Origin: Vogesella indigofera
GTDB taxonomy: Bacteria > Pseudomonadota > Gammaproteobacteria > Burkholderiales > Chromobacteriaceae
NCBI RefSeq assembly: GCF_003633895.1
Contig: NZ_RBID01000001.1
Coordinates: forward strand, 90,180-154,179
Direction: 5' to 3'
DNA: 64,000 nt
Position 1 is the stretch's first letter; each line of letters starts with the position of its first letter. A program made the translations under genes and the position numbers. Of the stretch, positions 48,454 to 57,104 are shown one piece after another. A model generated the notes under the pieces. That model worked only from the letters and a program-made list of their open reading frames with translations. It made no database searches and was not told the origin of the DNA.

Positions 48454-49089
48454 TCAGCGCGGCAGCGGCCGCTCCAGCAGCAGCAACCGCAGTGCCAGCC
48501 CCAGCAGCACCGCCGCCAGTGCCCAGCGCTGCCAGCATGCCGCGCGCGGATGGCGCTGCAGCAAACGCCCCAGCTGGCCGCTGCAGCTGCCCAGCGCGCT
48601 GTTGAACAGCAGCGCCACCAGTGACAGCACCATGCCCAGCAGCGTCAGCTGCAACACGATGTCACCACGACCGGCATCGACAAACTGCGGCAGGAACACC
48701 ATGAAGAACAGCAGTGCCTTGGGGTTGAGCAGGCTGCCCAGCAGCGCCATGCGGAACACCCGCCCCAGCGGCACCCGCCCGTGCGCGCCGAGGCGGACGA
48801 CGCCGGGCTGACGCCATGCCTGCCACGCCAGCCACAGCAGGTACAGCGCGCCGAGATAGCGCAGCAGGTCGAACATCGGCGCCCACGCCGCCAGCAGCGC
48901 GGTGACACCGCTGGCGGTGAGCAGCGTCAGCACCAGATCGGCGGCGGCAATGCCCAGCGCCGCGGCCAGCCCGCCCCTCGGCCCCAGCGCCATGCCGTGC
49001 GACAGCACGAAGGCCATGTTCGGCCCCGGCGACAACATCAATACCAGCACCGCCAGCAGAAACAGCGATAACGTCGACCCCGCCACCAT
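48454..49089 (-). CDS. LysE/RhtB family amino-acid exporter
   Basis: 211 residues, about six membrane helices. Starts with the family signature LVLMLSPGPNMAFVLSHGMALG and has LLNPKALLFFMVFLPQF in the middle. Members export basic or neutral amino acids or their derivatives; substrate cannot be read from sequence. Stands alone, convergent with sstT. Confidence 0.9.
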   Translation of the reverse strand: MVAGSTLSLFLLAVLVLMLSPGPNMAFVLSHGMALGPRGGLAAALGIAAADLVLTLLTASGVTALLAAWAPMFDLLRYLGALYLLWLAWQAWRQPGVVRLGAHGRVPLGRVFRMALLGSLLNPKALLFFMVFLPQFVDAGRGDIVLQLTLLGMVLSLVALLFNSALGSCSGQLGRLLQRHPRAACWQRWALAAVLLGLALRLLLLERPLPR

Positions 49090-49242
49090 GACCCGCCCTC
49101 CTCTTCGTCATTGATCACCGCTCCCACGCTAGCGCAACGCCGGCGGCGGTAACAGGCCGGTTTGGCAAAAAGAGAATTCTGCACCGTGGCGGCGGATAAG
49201 GCTTGCGGCCAACCTTGCGCTCAGCCGCGGGCCGCCTGGGAC

Positions 49243-49347
49243 GTAGCCCGGCTAAGGCGAAGCCGCAACCGGGGAAAGTTGCCACCACGCCGAGGGGAAT
49301 TGACGGAGATTTTAATCCCGGATGCGCCTACCGCTTGTCCGGGCTAC
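49243..49347. repeat. REP/BIME-like inverted element
   Basis: Outer arms GTAGCCCGG (49243-49251) and CCGGGCTAC (49339-49347). Inside, GGCTAAGGCGAAGCCGCAACCGG on one side and CCGGATGCGCCTACCGCTTGTCCGG on the other (each a REP-type hairpin unit read in opposite directions). The style matches the widespread TAGCCCGGAT...-type REPs mobilised by RayT transposases. The right arm supplies the stop codon of the gene at 49344. Confidence 0.7.
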
Positions 49348-49868
49348 GGGCTGGGGCGCACCGTCTCCAACGCCTCCTGCTTGACTGCATTGTTAGGACG
49401 ATAACTCTTTATCTCCCGGAAATACTCACGCCCGGCCCGAAAATAGTGGGATCGCCAATATGGACGTGCGTATTTCCAGGCCCTCCAAGTGCCAAAAACA
49501 CCGGCCACAATAATACCCGCAAGCGACAGTCCAGAATTAAAGCCAGATAGAGCAATGGCAAGACCAATCATGGCCACAACGATGAGCTGATCAAGTGGTT
49601 TAAGCCAGTCGCGTGTATGTCCTTGATTTCTTAGCATACGAAGCGACCACTTATGCAAGGTGAAAATTAACGCCGCAAAAACAAATAAAATTACTGCACC
49701 GACATCATTTGCAGGGCGGGCAATGAAACATAAATTAACCCCAAACCCTGCTAAAACGATGCTGGCGCAGAATGTGCCGAATAGAGCATCCCAACGCCGG
49801 TCAACAAGCTTGTACATGCGTCGCTCGATTTCGGCTTTATGGATTTTGCGATAGCTTGATTTCATCAT
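49344..49868 (-). CDS. Hypothetical membrane protein
   Basis: 174 residues, lower G+C than neighbours, four likely membrane helices in two pairs (residues about 28-46, 55-70, 92-108, 114-128), a basic N-terminus (SSYRKIHKAEIERRMYKLVDRR) and a basic C-terminal tail. I recognise no family. Its last codons (ETVRPSP) and TAG stop lie in the REP-like element, so the natural C-terminus may have been replaced. Probably accessory. Confidence 0.6.
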   Translation of the reverse strand: MMKSSYRKIHKAEIERRMYKLVDRRWDALFGTFCASIVLAGFGVNLCFIARPANDVGAVILFVFAALIFTLHKWSLRMLRNQGHTRDWLKPLDQLIVVAMIGLAIALSGFNSGLSLAGIIVAGVFGTWRAWKYARPYWRSHYFRAGREYFREIKSYRPNNAVKQEALETVRPSP

Positions 49869-49941
49869 GTCATTAGAATAAAAATTGTTTCGATGTCAAC
49901 ATAAACCCCTCTTGAATGAGTGGCGTTTATTCAATGATGGA

Positions 49942-50479
49942 TTAGATTTTTACGGGAGATAAGGTTATACGAGCCTGAATTTCAGCCGCTGGCGATTCTG
50001 ATGTCGTGGATAGGACAAGCATCCCTTGCTTTTTATTTGGTGCGGCCAATTGGAAACCGTATTGCCTGTATTTACCGCCATACCCTTCGGAGATTTTATC
50101 GATGATTTTTTTTACCTCGATACCGGGACGTGCAATTTTTTGAACTAGTCTTTCCACATTGGCATTAACTTTCTGGGCATCGGCTCTTCTTGACCAAACA
50201 GCGCAACTGTTGTTTGTTAGAACCAAGAGAAAGTTTCCAGCCGCGCCCCAAACCTCACCAGACTGGCCACGAAGAATCTTGTTTTCAAAATCTGGATTTG
50301 CACGCGTCAAATGGTTTTTTGCCCATTTGGACGAGGCAGAATTATTCCCATAATTTTTTTGCGCATGAATCGAAAAATATTTGCATAGCCATATCAGCAT
50401 TTTCCACTGGAGTTGAAGCCAGCGATACCAAAGGCATGGACGAAAAAATTATAGAAGCAATAATTTTCGTGAATTTCAT
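49942..50479 (-). pseudogene. Exported protein gene interrupted by a one-base slip in a poly-A run
   Basis: The ATG at 50479 starts a signal peptide (MKFTKIIASIIFSSMPLVSLAS) and the frame ends at KKLWE-stop. The rest of the protein continues in another frame from NYGNNSASSKWAKNH to ITLSPVKI at 49942. Joining them needs removal of one A from the A7 run (T7 on the plus strand, 50354-50360), which gives a smooth ~178-residue exported protein with two Cys (FDSCAK, NNSCAVWSRRAD). The C-terminal part (GNFLLVLTNNSCAVWSRR) resembles NMCC_0638-type neisserial proteins (low certainty). It may be a pseudogene, a phase-variable gene or an assembly error. Confidence 0.6.
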
Positions 50480-50747
50480 AACAATTTCCAACGTTAGATT
50501 GATGTCTATGCCGGTGCACAATCGATCTTGCCATGCATAAGCAACCGCTTCGCTTTTGATTCCCAGCGCTGGATCAATCACTTATCAAAGTATCTTCTCC
50601 ATGGATACACGCACCGCCGGGATGCCTGAGCTGCACACTAAGCATACTGTATCGCAAAATATATCAAATGGCATATTTAACTGAGAAAATGATGTCGTAG
50701 ACTCTCTACCGGATAAACTGCCCCACTCCGCCACGTTGACCGCAGAG
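50480..50747. other. Gene-free AT-rich spacer
   Basis: About 270 bp between the interrupted gene and the ridA terminator; no credible reading frame, no clear signal seen. Confidence 0.5.
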
Positions 50748-50779
50748 AAACAAAAAGCGGCCCGTAGGCCGCTTTGTTT
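50748..50779 (-). terminator. Terminator of the rdgB-hemW-ridA unit
   Basis: Stem AAACAAAAAGCGGCC / GGCCGCTTTGTTT, loop CGTA, after the ridA stop. Confidence 0.88.
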
Positions 50780-50805
50780 ACATCCCGATACGCAGATACC
50801 GGCAA

Positions 50806-51192
50806 TTACTCGCCCAGCACCATGATCGCGTCGGCTTCCACCTGCACGCCCTTCGGCAGGCTGGCAACGCCGATGGCGGCACGCGCCGGGAACGGCTGGC
50901 TCATGTACTGCGCCATGATTTCGTTGAAGGTGCCGAAGTTGGACAGGTCGGTGAGGAAGGCATTCAGCTTCACGATCTGGTCCAGCGAGCCGCCGGCGGC
51001 TTCGCATACCGCTTTCAGGTTCTTGAACATCTGGTGGGTTTCCGCAGCAAAGCCGCCTTCCACCACGGTCATCGTCACCGGATCCAGCGGGATCTGGCCG
51101 GACAGGTACACGGTGTTGCCGGCCTTGACCGCTTGCGAGTAGGCGCCGATTGCCGCCGGGGCGTTGTCGGTGTGGATGATTTCTTTGGCCAT
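50806..51192 (-). CDS. ridA: RidA family reactive intermediate/imine deaminase
   Basis: 128 residues, trimeric YjgF/YER057c/UK114 fold. Hydrolyses 2-aminoacrylate and related enamines from PLP enzymes. Landmarks [28 protein letters not shown], the substrate-binding Arg in [16 protein letters not shown] and the C-terminal [11 protein letters not shown]. Its ATG overlaps the hemW stop (TGATG). Confidence 0.95.
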   Translation of the reverse strand: MAKEIIHTDNAPAAIGAYSQAVKAGNTVYLSGQIPLDPVTMTVVEGGFAAETHQMFKNLKAVCEAAGGSLDQIVKLNAFLTDLSNFGTFNEIMAQYMSQPFPARAAIGVASLPKGVQVEADAIMVLGE

Positions 51193-52445
51193 CAATTTTC
51201 TCCTTCGTCGTGCAGGAACAGGGTTAACAGGTCGTTGAGGAAGCGCTGGCCCTTCAACGTTGGCCGCAGATGGGTGAGATCCTGTTCGATCAGCCCCTCC
51301 GCCTGCGCTTGCCGCAATTGCGATTGGATACAGGATACCGGCAAACCGGTGCGTTCGCTAAACAGTCTGGTCTCGAAGCCACCGGTCAGGCGCAGGGTAT
51401 TCATCATGAACTCGAACGGCAGTTCCTTGCGGCCAACCTTGTGGCTGCTTTGCAGCGGATTGCCGTCCGCCACCGCCTGCAGATAGGCCGCCGGCTGCTT
51501 GTAGCGCATCTCGCGCACCACGCCCTCGTGCGAGCTGATCTTGCCGTGGGCGCCGGCGCCGATGCCGACGTAGTCGCCGAACTGCCAGTAGTTGACGTTG
51601 TGGCGGGCAAAGCGGCCCGGCTTGCCGAAGGCGGAGGTCTCGTAGTGCACGTAACCGGCACCCTCCAGCCGCGCCTCGATCGCCTCCTGCATGTCGGCGG
51701 AAATGTCGTCGTCCGGCAAGTTGGCCGGCAGCTGCACCGCGAACAGCGTGTTCGGCTCGATGGTGAGGTGGTAGGCGGAGATGTGCGTGACGCCAAAGGC
51801 GATGGCGGTGTCGATGTCGGCCAGCGCCTCGGCCAGCGTCTGGTTCGGCAGCGCATACATCAGGTCGAGGTTCACATTATCGAAGTGCGTCAGCGCGATC
51901 TCCACCGCGCGCCGCGCCTCGTCACCGTCATGGATGCGCCCCAGCGCCTTGAGCTGGAGCGGATCGAAGCTCTGGATGCCGATCGACAGCCGGTTGATGC
52001 CGGCGGCGCGATAGCCCTTGAAGCGCTCGCTCTCGAAGGTGCCGGGGTTGGCCTCCATGGTGATTTCGGCGTCCGGATGGATGCGCGCACGCGCGCGCAA
52101 GCCGGCCAGCAGTGCATCCATCGCCTCCGGCGAGAACAGGCTGGGCGTGCCGCCGCCCATGAAGATGGTGGTGATCGGCCGTCCCCAGATGGCCGGCAGG
52201 CTGTACTCGAAGTCGCGCAGCAGCGCCTCGACATAGGCCATCTCGTCGAAGCCGTCGCCGACGCGGCTGCGGCCAACGTTGTCGGCGGCCTGGATGGCGA
52301 TGGCGCCCGGCACCGGCTTGAACTCGTGCGAGTTGAAGTCGCAGTACGGGCACTTCTTCACGCACCACGGGAAGTGGATGTAGAGCGACAGCGGCGGCAA
52401 CTCTTTCAAGCCGCCCTTCAGCGCCGACAGGTCGATCACGCTCAT
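51192..52445 (-). CDS. hemW: HemW-type radical SAM heme chaperone
   Basis: 417 residues. Radical SAM cluster [10 protein letters not shown] (C-X3-C-X2-C), SAM site [10 protein letters not shown], and the HemW C-terminal domain, not the oxygen-independent coproporphyrinogen oxidase activity it was long named for. Between the cluster and [13 protein letters not shown] lies an unusual stretch including Ala-Asp-Asn-Val-Gly-Arg-Ser encoded by a dispersed word (52268); two more words occur at 51428 (HKVGRK) and 51260 (HLRPTLKG). Start overlaps the rdgB stop by ATGA. Confidence 0.92.
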   Translation of the reverse strand: MSVIDLSALKGGLKELPPLSLYIHFPWCVKKCPYCDFNSHEFKPVPGAIAIQAADNVGRSRVGDGFDEMAYVEALLRDFEYSLPAIWGRPITTIFMGGGTPSLFSPEAMDALLAGLRARARIHPDAEITMEANPGTFESERFKGYRAAGINRLSIGIQSFDPLQLKALGRIHDGDEARRAVEIALTHFDNVNLDLMYALPNQTLAEALADIDTAIAFGVTHISAYHLTIEPNTLFAVQLPANLPDDDISADMQEAIEARLEGAGYVHYETSAFGKPGRFARHNVNYWQFGDYVGIGAGAHGKISSHEGVVREMRYKQPAAYLQAVADGNPLQSSHKVGRKELPFEFMMNTLRLTGGFETRLFSERTGLPVSCIQSQLRQAQAEGLIEQDLTHLRPTLKGQRFLNDLLTLFLHDEGEN

Positions 52446-53038
52446 GCCAGTTGCGCCTGCAGCTTCGCCAGCAAGGCCTGCATCGCCTGGCCACGGTGGC
52501 TGATGCCGTTCTTCACCCCCGCCGGTAGATCGGCGACGGTACAGCCGTGGCTTGGCAGCCAGAAGTGCGGGTCGTAGCCGAAGCCGCCGTTACCGGACGG
52601 GGTGTCCACCACCTCGCCGTACCAGGCGCCATCGACCACCAGCGGTTGCGGATCGTCGGCGTGGCGCACCAGCACCAGCACGCAGTAGTAGTAGGCGCGG
52701 CGGTTGGCCTTGCCCTGCAGCTTTTCCACCAGCTTGGCATTGTTGCGCTCGTCCGATTTCGGCTCGCCGGCAAAGCGCGCCGACTGCACCCCGGGCTTGC
52801 CGCCCAGCGCTTCGACACAGATGCCGGAATCGTCGGCCAGCGCCGGCAGCCCGGTCATGTGGCTGGCGTGACGCGCCTTTTCCAGCGCGTTTTCGAGGAA
52901 GGTGTAGTGCGGCTCCGCGCACTCCGGCACGTTAAGGCGGCCCTGCGGGATCACCTCGATGCCCAGCGGCGCCAGCAGGGCGGCGAATTCTTTCAGCTTG
53001 CCGGCGTTGTTGCTGGCCAGCACCAGTTTTTCGATCAT
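52442..53038 (-). CDS. rdgB: XTP/dITP diphosphatase (RdgB/HAM1)
   Basis: 198 residues. Cleanses deaminated purine triphosphates (dITP, XTP). Landmarks VLASNNAGKLKEF at the start, LADDSGICVEALGG, FGYDPHFWLP and the C-terminal ISHRGQAM. Length is normal. Leads the rdgB-hemW-ridA unit. Confidence 0.95.
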   Translation of the reverse strand: MIEKLVLASNNAGKLKEFAALLAPLGIEVIPQGRLNVPECAEPHYTFLENALEKARHASHMTGLPALADDSGICVEALGGKPGVQSARFAGEPKSDERNNAKLVEKLQGKANRRAYYYCVLVLVRHADDPQPLVVDGAWYGEVVDTPSGNGGFGYDPHFWLPSHGCTVADLPAGVKNGISHRGQAMQALLAKLQAQLA

Positions 53039-53100
53039 GCTTTGCTCCGACGGCGGGTAGCGCGGCCAAGCTTGCAGCCGCCAGCGCTACGCGCCTGAAA

Positions 53101-53124
53101 ACCAAAAAGCCCGGCGAACCGGGC
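53101..53124 (-). terminator. Terminator after dusA
   Basis: GCCCGGTTCGCCGGGC stem followed by TTTTTGGTTTT on the minus strand, between dusA and rdgB. Confidence 0.85.
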
Positions 53125-53165
53125 GTGGGGGTGTCTGACGTATCTTAACAAGGAATGCGGACAGT

Positions 53166-54152
53166 TCAACCCTGCGTCGCCAGCAGCGCGCGGATGAACA
53201 GGCTCTCGTCGGCGCCGTGCAGCTCCTTGCTGTCGGACAGCATGCGCCGCCATTGCCGCGCGCCCTTCTGCCCCTGGAACAGCCCCAGCACATGGCGCGC
53301 GATGTGACGCACATTGCTGCCGTCCTGCAGCCGTGCCGCGACATAGGGCAGCAACGCCTCCACCACCTTGCCGCGCGACAGCGGGCGGCTGTCGTCGCCG
53401 TAAAACAGCGCGTCCCACTCCGCCATCAGGTAGGGATTGTGATAGGCTTCGCGGCCCACCATCACGCCATCGACGTGCTGCAGGTGAGCGGCGATTTCCT
53501 CGTTGCTCTTGATGCCGCCGTTGATCAGGATCTCCAGATCCGGCCGCTCCTGCTTCAGGCGATACACGTACTCGTACTTCAGCGGCGGAATCTCGCGGTT
53601 TTCCTTGGGCGACAGGCCTTTGAGGATGGCATTGCGCGCGTGCACGATAAAGGTGTGGCAGCCGGCGTCGGCGACCACGTCGACAAAGGCGCGCATCGCG
53701 TCGTAGCTGTCGATATCGTTGATGCCGATGCGGTGCTTGACAGTGATGTCGATGTCGACCGCGTCGCGCATCGCCTTCACGCAATCGGCCACCAGCTGCG
53801 GCTCGGCCATCAGGCAGGCACCAAAGGCACCCTTCTGCACCCGCTCCGACGGACAGCCGACGTTGAGATTGACCTCGTCGTAGCCCCACTCTGCGGCCAA
53901 CCTGGCGCACTGCGCCAGCTCCTGCGGCTCGGAGCCGCCCAGCTGCAGCGCGATCGGGTGTTCGGCGTCGTGGTAGCGCAGATGGCGCGGCACATCGCCG
54001 TGCAGCAGCGCACCGGTGGTCACCATCTCGGTGTACAGCCAGGTGTTCTTGCTGATCAGGCGCGCAAAATAGCGGTAGTGGCGATCGGTCCAGTCCAGCA
54101 TCGGGGCCACGGACAGGCGGCGCGGGGGTAAGGCGGAGGGTGCTACGGTCAT
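53166..54152 (-). CDS. dusA: tRNA-dihydrouridine(20/20a) synthase DusA
   Basis: 328 residues, FMN TIM barrel. Starts RRLSVAPMLDWTDRHYRYF, catalytic Cys in NLNVGCPSERVQKG, KHRIGIND and LINGGIKSNEE FMN-phosphate segments, and a C-terminal helical tRNA-binding domain. The WTDRHYR signature and GCPSERVQKG identify DusA among the Dus paralogues. Stands alone between terminators. Confidence 0.94.
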   Translation of the reverse strand: MTVAPSALPPRRLSVAPMLDWTDRHYRYFARLISKNTWLYTEMVTTGALLHGDVPRHLRYHDAEHPIALQLGGSEPQELAQCARLAAEWGYDEVNLNVGCPSERVQKGAFGACLMAEPQLVADCVKAMRDAVDIDITVKHRIGINDIDSYDAMRAFVDVVADAGCHTFIVHARNAILKGLSPKENREIPPLKYEYVYRLKQERPDLEILINGGIKSNEEIAAHLQHVDGVMVGREAYHNPYLMAEWDALFYGDDSRPLSRGKVVEALLPYVAARLQDGSNVRHIARHVLGLFQGQKGARQWRRMLSDSKELHGADESLFIRALLATQG

Positions 54153-54209
54153 CGAAACTGGCGACAGGCTGCGCTAAGCATTTGAAAAGAAGGTGGATTA
54201 TCCGCATGT

Positions 54210-54246
54210 CCCCTGCTGCGGTCAACCACGTTGGCCGCAGCAGGGG
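54210..54246. repeat. Long hairpin containing a dispersed word, after tssA
   Basis: 17-bp arms (54210-54226 and 54230-54246, one wobble mismatch) of type CCCCTGCTGCGGTCAAC / GTTGGCCGCAGCAGGGG with a CAC loop. It stands at the end of the type VI gene run; no T-run. Confidence 0.8.
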
Positions 54247-54268
54247 TCAAGCAGACAGTCGCGACGAC

Positions 54269-55354
54269 TCAATCCTGGCGCACGTCCAGCAGCTCCTGCA
54301 GCTGGCGCAAGGTGGAATCATCCTTCACCACGTGCTGCAGCCACTCCTCCAGGCTCATTTCCGCCCAGCGTGCCGCGCGCTCGGCCAGCAGCGATACCGG
54401 GCTGTGCGGCTCGTTGTGGCGGAAGTAGCGCGCCACCTCGGTGAGCATCTGTACCGCCTGCTGGCGGTTGGCAATGTTGCCGTCAAAGGCGATGGCCGGT
54501 GCGGCAAGCGGTGGCGGGGTCATGGTGGCGGGGGACGGACTCACGGGCTTCTTCTCCTCGGTTACGGTGGCCGCGGGCGGCGTGCTGCCGGTCTGACCAC
54601 CACCCAGCTGCTGGCGGTAACGCAGCACCAGGTCCTGGCAGGCGTAGATGGCATTGCGCAGCTCGGCCAGGCTGGGTGCCTGCTCGCCAAAGCGCAGCTC
54701 GATGCCGGCATCCAGTGCCTCGTAGGCCTGCAGCACCGCCACCAGCTGCTCCATGCATTGCTGGAACCAGGCGACCCCCGACTGCTGCGCGGCCTTGTCG
54801 AAGGTCTCACCGGCCAGCTTGCCTTCGGCGATGGCCGCTTCGCGCGCTTCCGGGTTCTTCAGTCCCAGGTTGTCCACCTCGCGCGACTGCTGCCATTGCA
54901 ACCAGCTGTAGCCACCGAATTCGGGACGGATCAGCGGCAGCTCGCGCACGCCCTGCCCCAGCTGCAGGTTCAACCACTCCAGTTTGCCGACGCGCTCGTC
55001 CAGATCGTGCGGGTCCAGCTCCGGAAAGCCGCTGTCCCAGTACTGCTGCAGCCAGCCGTCCAGTGCCGCCAGCGCCAGCTGCAGGCCGGCCAGCCCGGCC
55101 ACCTTGACCTGCGCTTCGGCATACCACACCAGCAGTTGCAAATCCTTGCTGTAGGAGACGAGGGCCTCTTCGCACAATTTGACCACTTTCGGCCATTCGG
55201 CCTGCTTGAGGGTCTGTTCCCACTCGCCTTGCGTCAGGGTCGGGTCGTCGCTGCGACGGGCCTCGCGTATCTGGTCAAACAGTGCCGAGTAGGCCATATC
55301 CTCGCCAGCAGGGTGCGCCCCGGCGATCGGAGCCAGTAGTTGTTCTGGTGTCAT
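54269..55354 (-). CDS. tssA: Type VI secretion system protein TssA
   Basis: 361 residues. The N-terminal 150 or so residues form the ImpA_N domain (starting [24 protein letters not shown], continuing [21 protein letters not shown]), then a Pro-rich linker around residues 255-285 and a C-terminal segment [21 protein letters not shown] typical of short TssA proteins. TssA caps and organises sheath and baseplate assembly. Last gene of the visible type VI run. Confidence 0.9.
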   Translation of the reverse strand: MTPEQLLAPIAGAHPAGEDMAYSALFDQIREARRSDDPTLTQGEWEQTLKQAEWPKVVKLCEEALVSYSKDLQLLVWYAEAQVKVAGLAGLQLALAALDGWLQQYWDSGFPELDPHDLDERVGKLEWLNLQLGQGVRELPLIRPEFGGYSWLQWQQSREVDNLGLKNPEAREAAIAEGKLAGETFDKAAQQSGVAWFQQCMEQLVAVLQAYEALDAGIELRFGEQAPSLAELRNAIYACQDLVLRYRQQLGGGQTGSTPPAATVTEEKKPVSPSPATMTPPPLAAPAIAFDGNIANRQQAVQMLTEVARYFRHNEPHSPVSLLAERAARWAEMSLEEWLQHVVKDDSTLRQLQELLDVRQD

Positions 55355-55394
55355 GCAAATGTACCTGTTGCTTGTGTTCGGATCACGGTGCGCC

Positions 55395-55658
55395 TCAGCC
55401 CTTGCCCAGTTCGGGCAGGGTGGAGATCAGCATGGCACCGCAGCTCACCTTGTGGCCTTCCAGTGCTACCGGCTTGCCGCCCACCAGCCAGCTACCGTCA
55501 CCTTCCACGATGGTGCAATTGGCATGCCCTTGCTGCGGGCAGGTTACCTGGTCGCCCAGCAGGGCGACCTGTTTGCCGAACAGTACGGTAGTGGATGCGG
55601 CACTCACCACCTTGCCACCGTGGCTGGTCGGGTCGCCCAGGCGAATGGCGCGTTTCAT
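55395..55658 (-). CDS. PAAR domain spike-tip protein
   Basis: 87 residues, pure PAAR domain: [28 protein letters not shown] with Cys and His metal ligands, and [16 protein letters not shown]. It sharpens the VgrG spike of the type VI machine; no effector extension is attached, so effectors must ride elsewhere. ATG 55658 overlaps the upstream gene's stop (ATGA). Confidence 0.93.
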   Translation of the reverse strand: MKRAIRLGDPTSHGGKVVSAASTTVLFGKQVALLGDQVTCPQQGHANCTIVEGDGSWLVGGKPVALEGHKVSCGAMLISTLPELGKG

Positions 55659-57091
55659 AGAGTGTTCTCCTTGCAGGCCGGCCGCGCCACCGCCAGGGCA
55701 GCATGATCGTGATGAAATTGGGTAATGACCGCCGGCGCCGCCAGCCGGGCGCAATGGGTAACCGCCAGCGCCGCCAGCATGGCGGACGTAGCCGCACCGA
55801 CATCGCCCCAGTCGCGGACCAGGTTGCAGGCTTCGTCGATAGGGTGCAGCGCGATCTGATGGCGGGTGAGATTGCTGGCAATGGCGGACAGCCGCGCGCC
55901 ACCAACCTCGACATCACCACTGTTGTGCACCAGCCAGGCCACGCTGTCGGCCCGGTTGTCCTGCGGCCGGGCGTCTTCCTCGCTGAACGGGTAGTCCAGC
56001 AGCGCCGCATTCACCAGCGCGTTGTCCAGCAGCGCCTGCAACTGGCGGGTGAGCTGCAGGGTTCCCTGCTGCGCCAGCGCCGTCCCGCTGGACGGGGCCA
56101 GGCAGGCGAGCACGGGCAAGGCAGACAGGGCCGCCTGAGCTGATGCCGGCACCGGCCCCCAGCCCGCCGGGATGGCGGTAGCACTTCGTTCCCAGTAGGG
56201 CTGGTAGGGGTCAGCGCCGGCCGCAGGGGCGTGCCCTTCCGCCGCCAGCAGCCCCTCGCGCAGGAACAGCATCAGCACCACGGCGGCACCGGGGCGCCCC
56301 AGCTGGCGCCCCAGCTGGCGCCACTGCTGGCGGGTATGGCTGTCCGGCTCCTCATCCGCATCCAGCAATGCCCGCGGCGCATCGGCGGCCAGCACCACCA
56401 CTCCGGGCAACGTCGGGTCCTGCGCCAGAAACGACAGGACGCGTTCGGCCAACGGGCCGCTGCCGGGCAGAAAGCGACAATCGCTGTCCGGCTGCGGCAC
56501 ATCGCCCTGTGCGCTGAACCAGGCTTGCTGCTGCAGCTCACGCATGCGGCCAACCTGCTCAATGCCGGAGATCTGCGGCAGCACCTCCAGCAACAACGGC
56601 AACGCAGCGGCACCCGGCAGCTCGCCATACAGGGCAAGCAAGGCGTCGGCCACACTCGCTTGCAGGCTGTCCAGCACCGCGCCCTCGGCCACCTCCTCCG
56701 CCGTCAGCACCGACCACTGGCAAGCGTCAGGCAGTGCCGCCAGCCAGGCGGGTTCGTCACGCTGAGGCAGCGCCTGCCCCCATAACCAGCGACAGGCTAT
56801 CGTTTGCTGTCGCTCGTGCAGCGCCGCCTGGTGCTGCGTGCGGGCGGCATCGCGCCGTTCCTGCTGGGCGGCGGCCTCTGCATCGGCTTGCGCCTGGGCG
56901 GCAGTCTGCTCCTGCCGCTGCTGGCGCAATCGCCAGAGCTGCACCAGCACGGTAAGCATGATGGGCGGCAGCAGGTGCAGCAGCAGCATGACAGTGGGGC
57001 TGAGCTGCTGCCAGTGCACCGGGATCAGCAGCCACAGCGCTGACCACCACAGCAGGGTGGACAGCCCCAGCAGGGCCAGTAGTTTCAGCAT
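55655..57091 (-). CDS. Type VI-associated membrane protein with a thiolase-like C-terminal region
   Basis: 478 residues. Two membrane helices at the N-terminus (about residues 4-24 and 34-52), an Ala/Gln/Arg coiled coil (55-95), then a large soluble part. The C-terminal third has a pattern reminiscent of ketoacyl-synthase/thiolase folds: VPASAQAALSALPVLACLAP, a segment DSVAWLVHNSGDVEVGG and WGDVGAATSAMLAALAVTHC, where condensing enzymes carry a GxxGAASG-type motif. I see no catalytic Cys-His pair. It is locked into the type VI operon between clpV and PAAR (ATGA overlap with PAAR). Family not recognised; role unknown. Confidence 0.7.
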   Translation of the reverse strand: MLKLLALLGLSTLLWWSALWLLIPVHWQQLSPTVMLLLHLLPPIMLTVLVQLWRLRQQRQEQTAAQAQADAEAAAQQERRDAARTQHQAALHERQQTIACRWLWGQALPQRDEPAWLAALPDACQWSVLTAEEVAEGAVLDSLQASVADALLALYGELPGAAALPLLLEVLPQISGIEQVGRMRELQQQAWFSAQGDVPQPDSDCRFLPGSGPLAERVLSFLAQDPTLPGVVVLAADAPRALLDADEEPDSHTRQQWRQLGRQLGRPGAAVVLMLFLREGLLAAEGHAPAAGADPYQPYWERSATAIPAGWGPVPASAQAALSALPVLACLAPSSGTALAQQGTLQLTRQLQALLDNALVNAALLDYPFSEEDARPQDNRADSVAWLVHNSGDVEVGGARLSAIASNLTRHQIALHPIDEACNLVRDWGDVGAATSAMLAALAVTHCARLAAPAVITQFHHDHAALAVARPACKENTL

Positions 57092-57104
57092 GCGTCCCGC
57101 CCTC

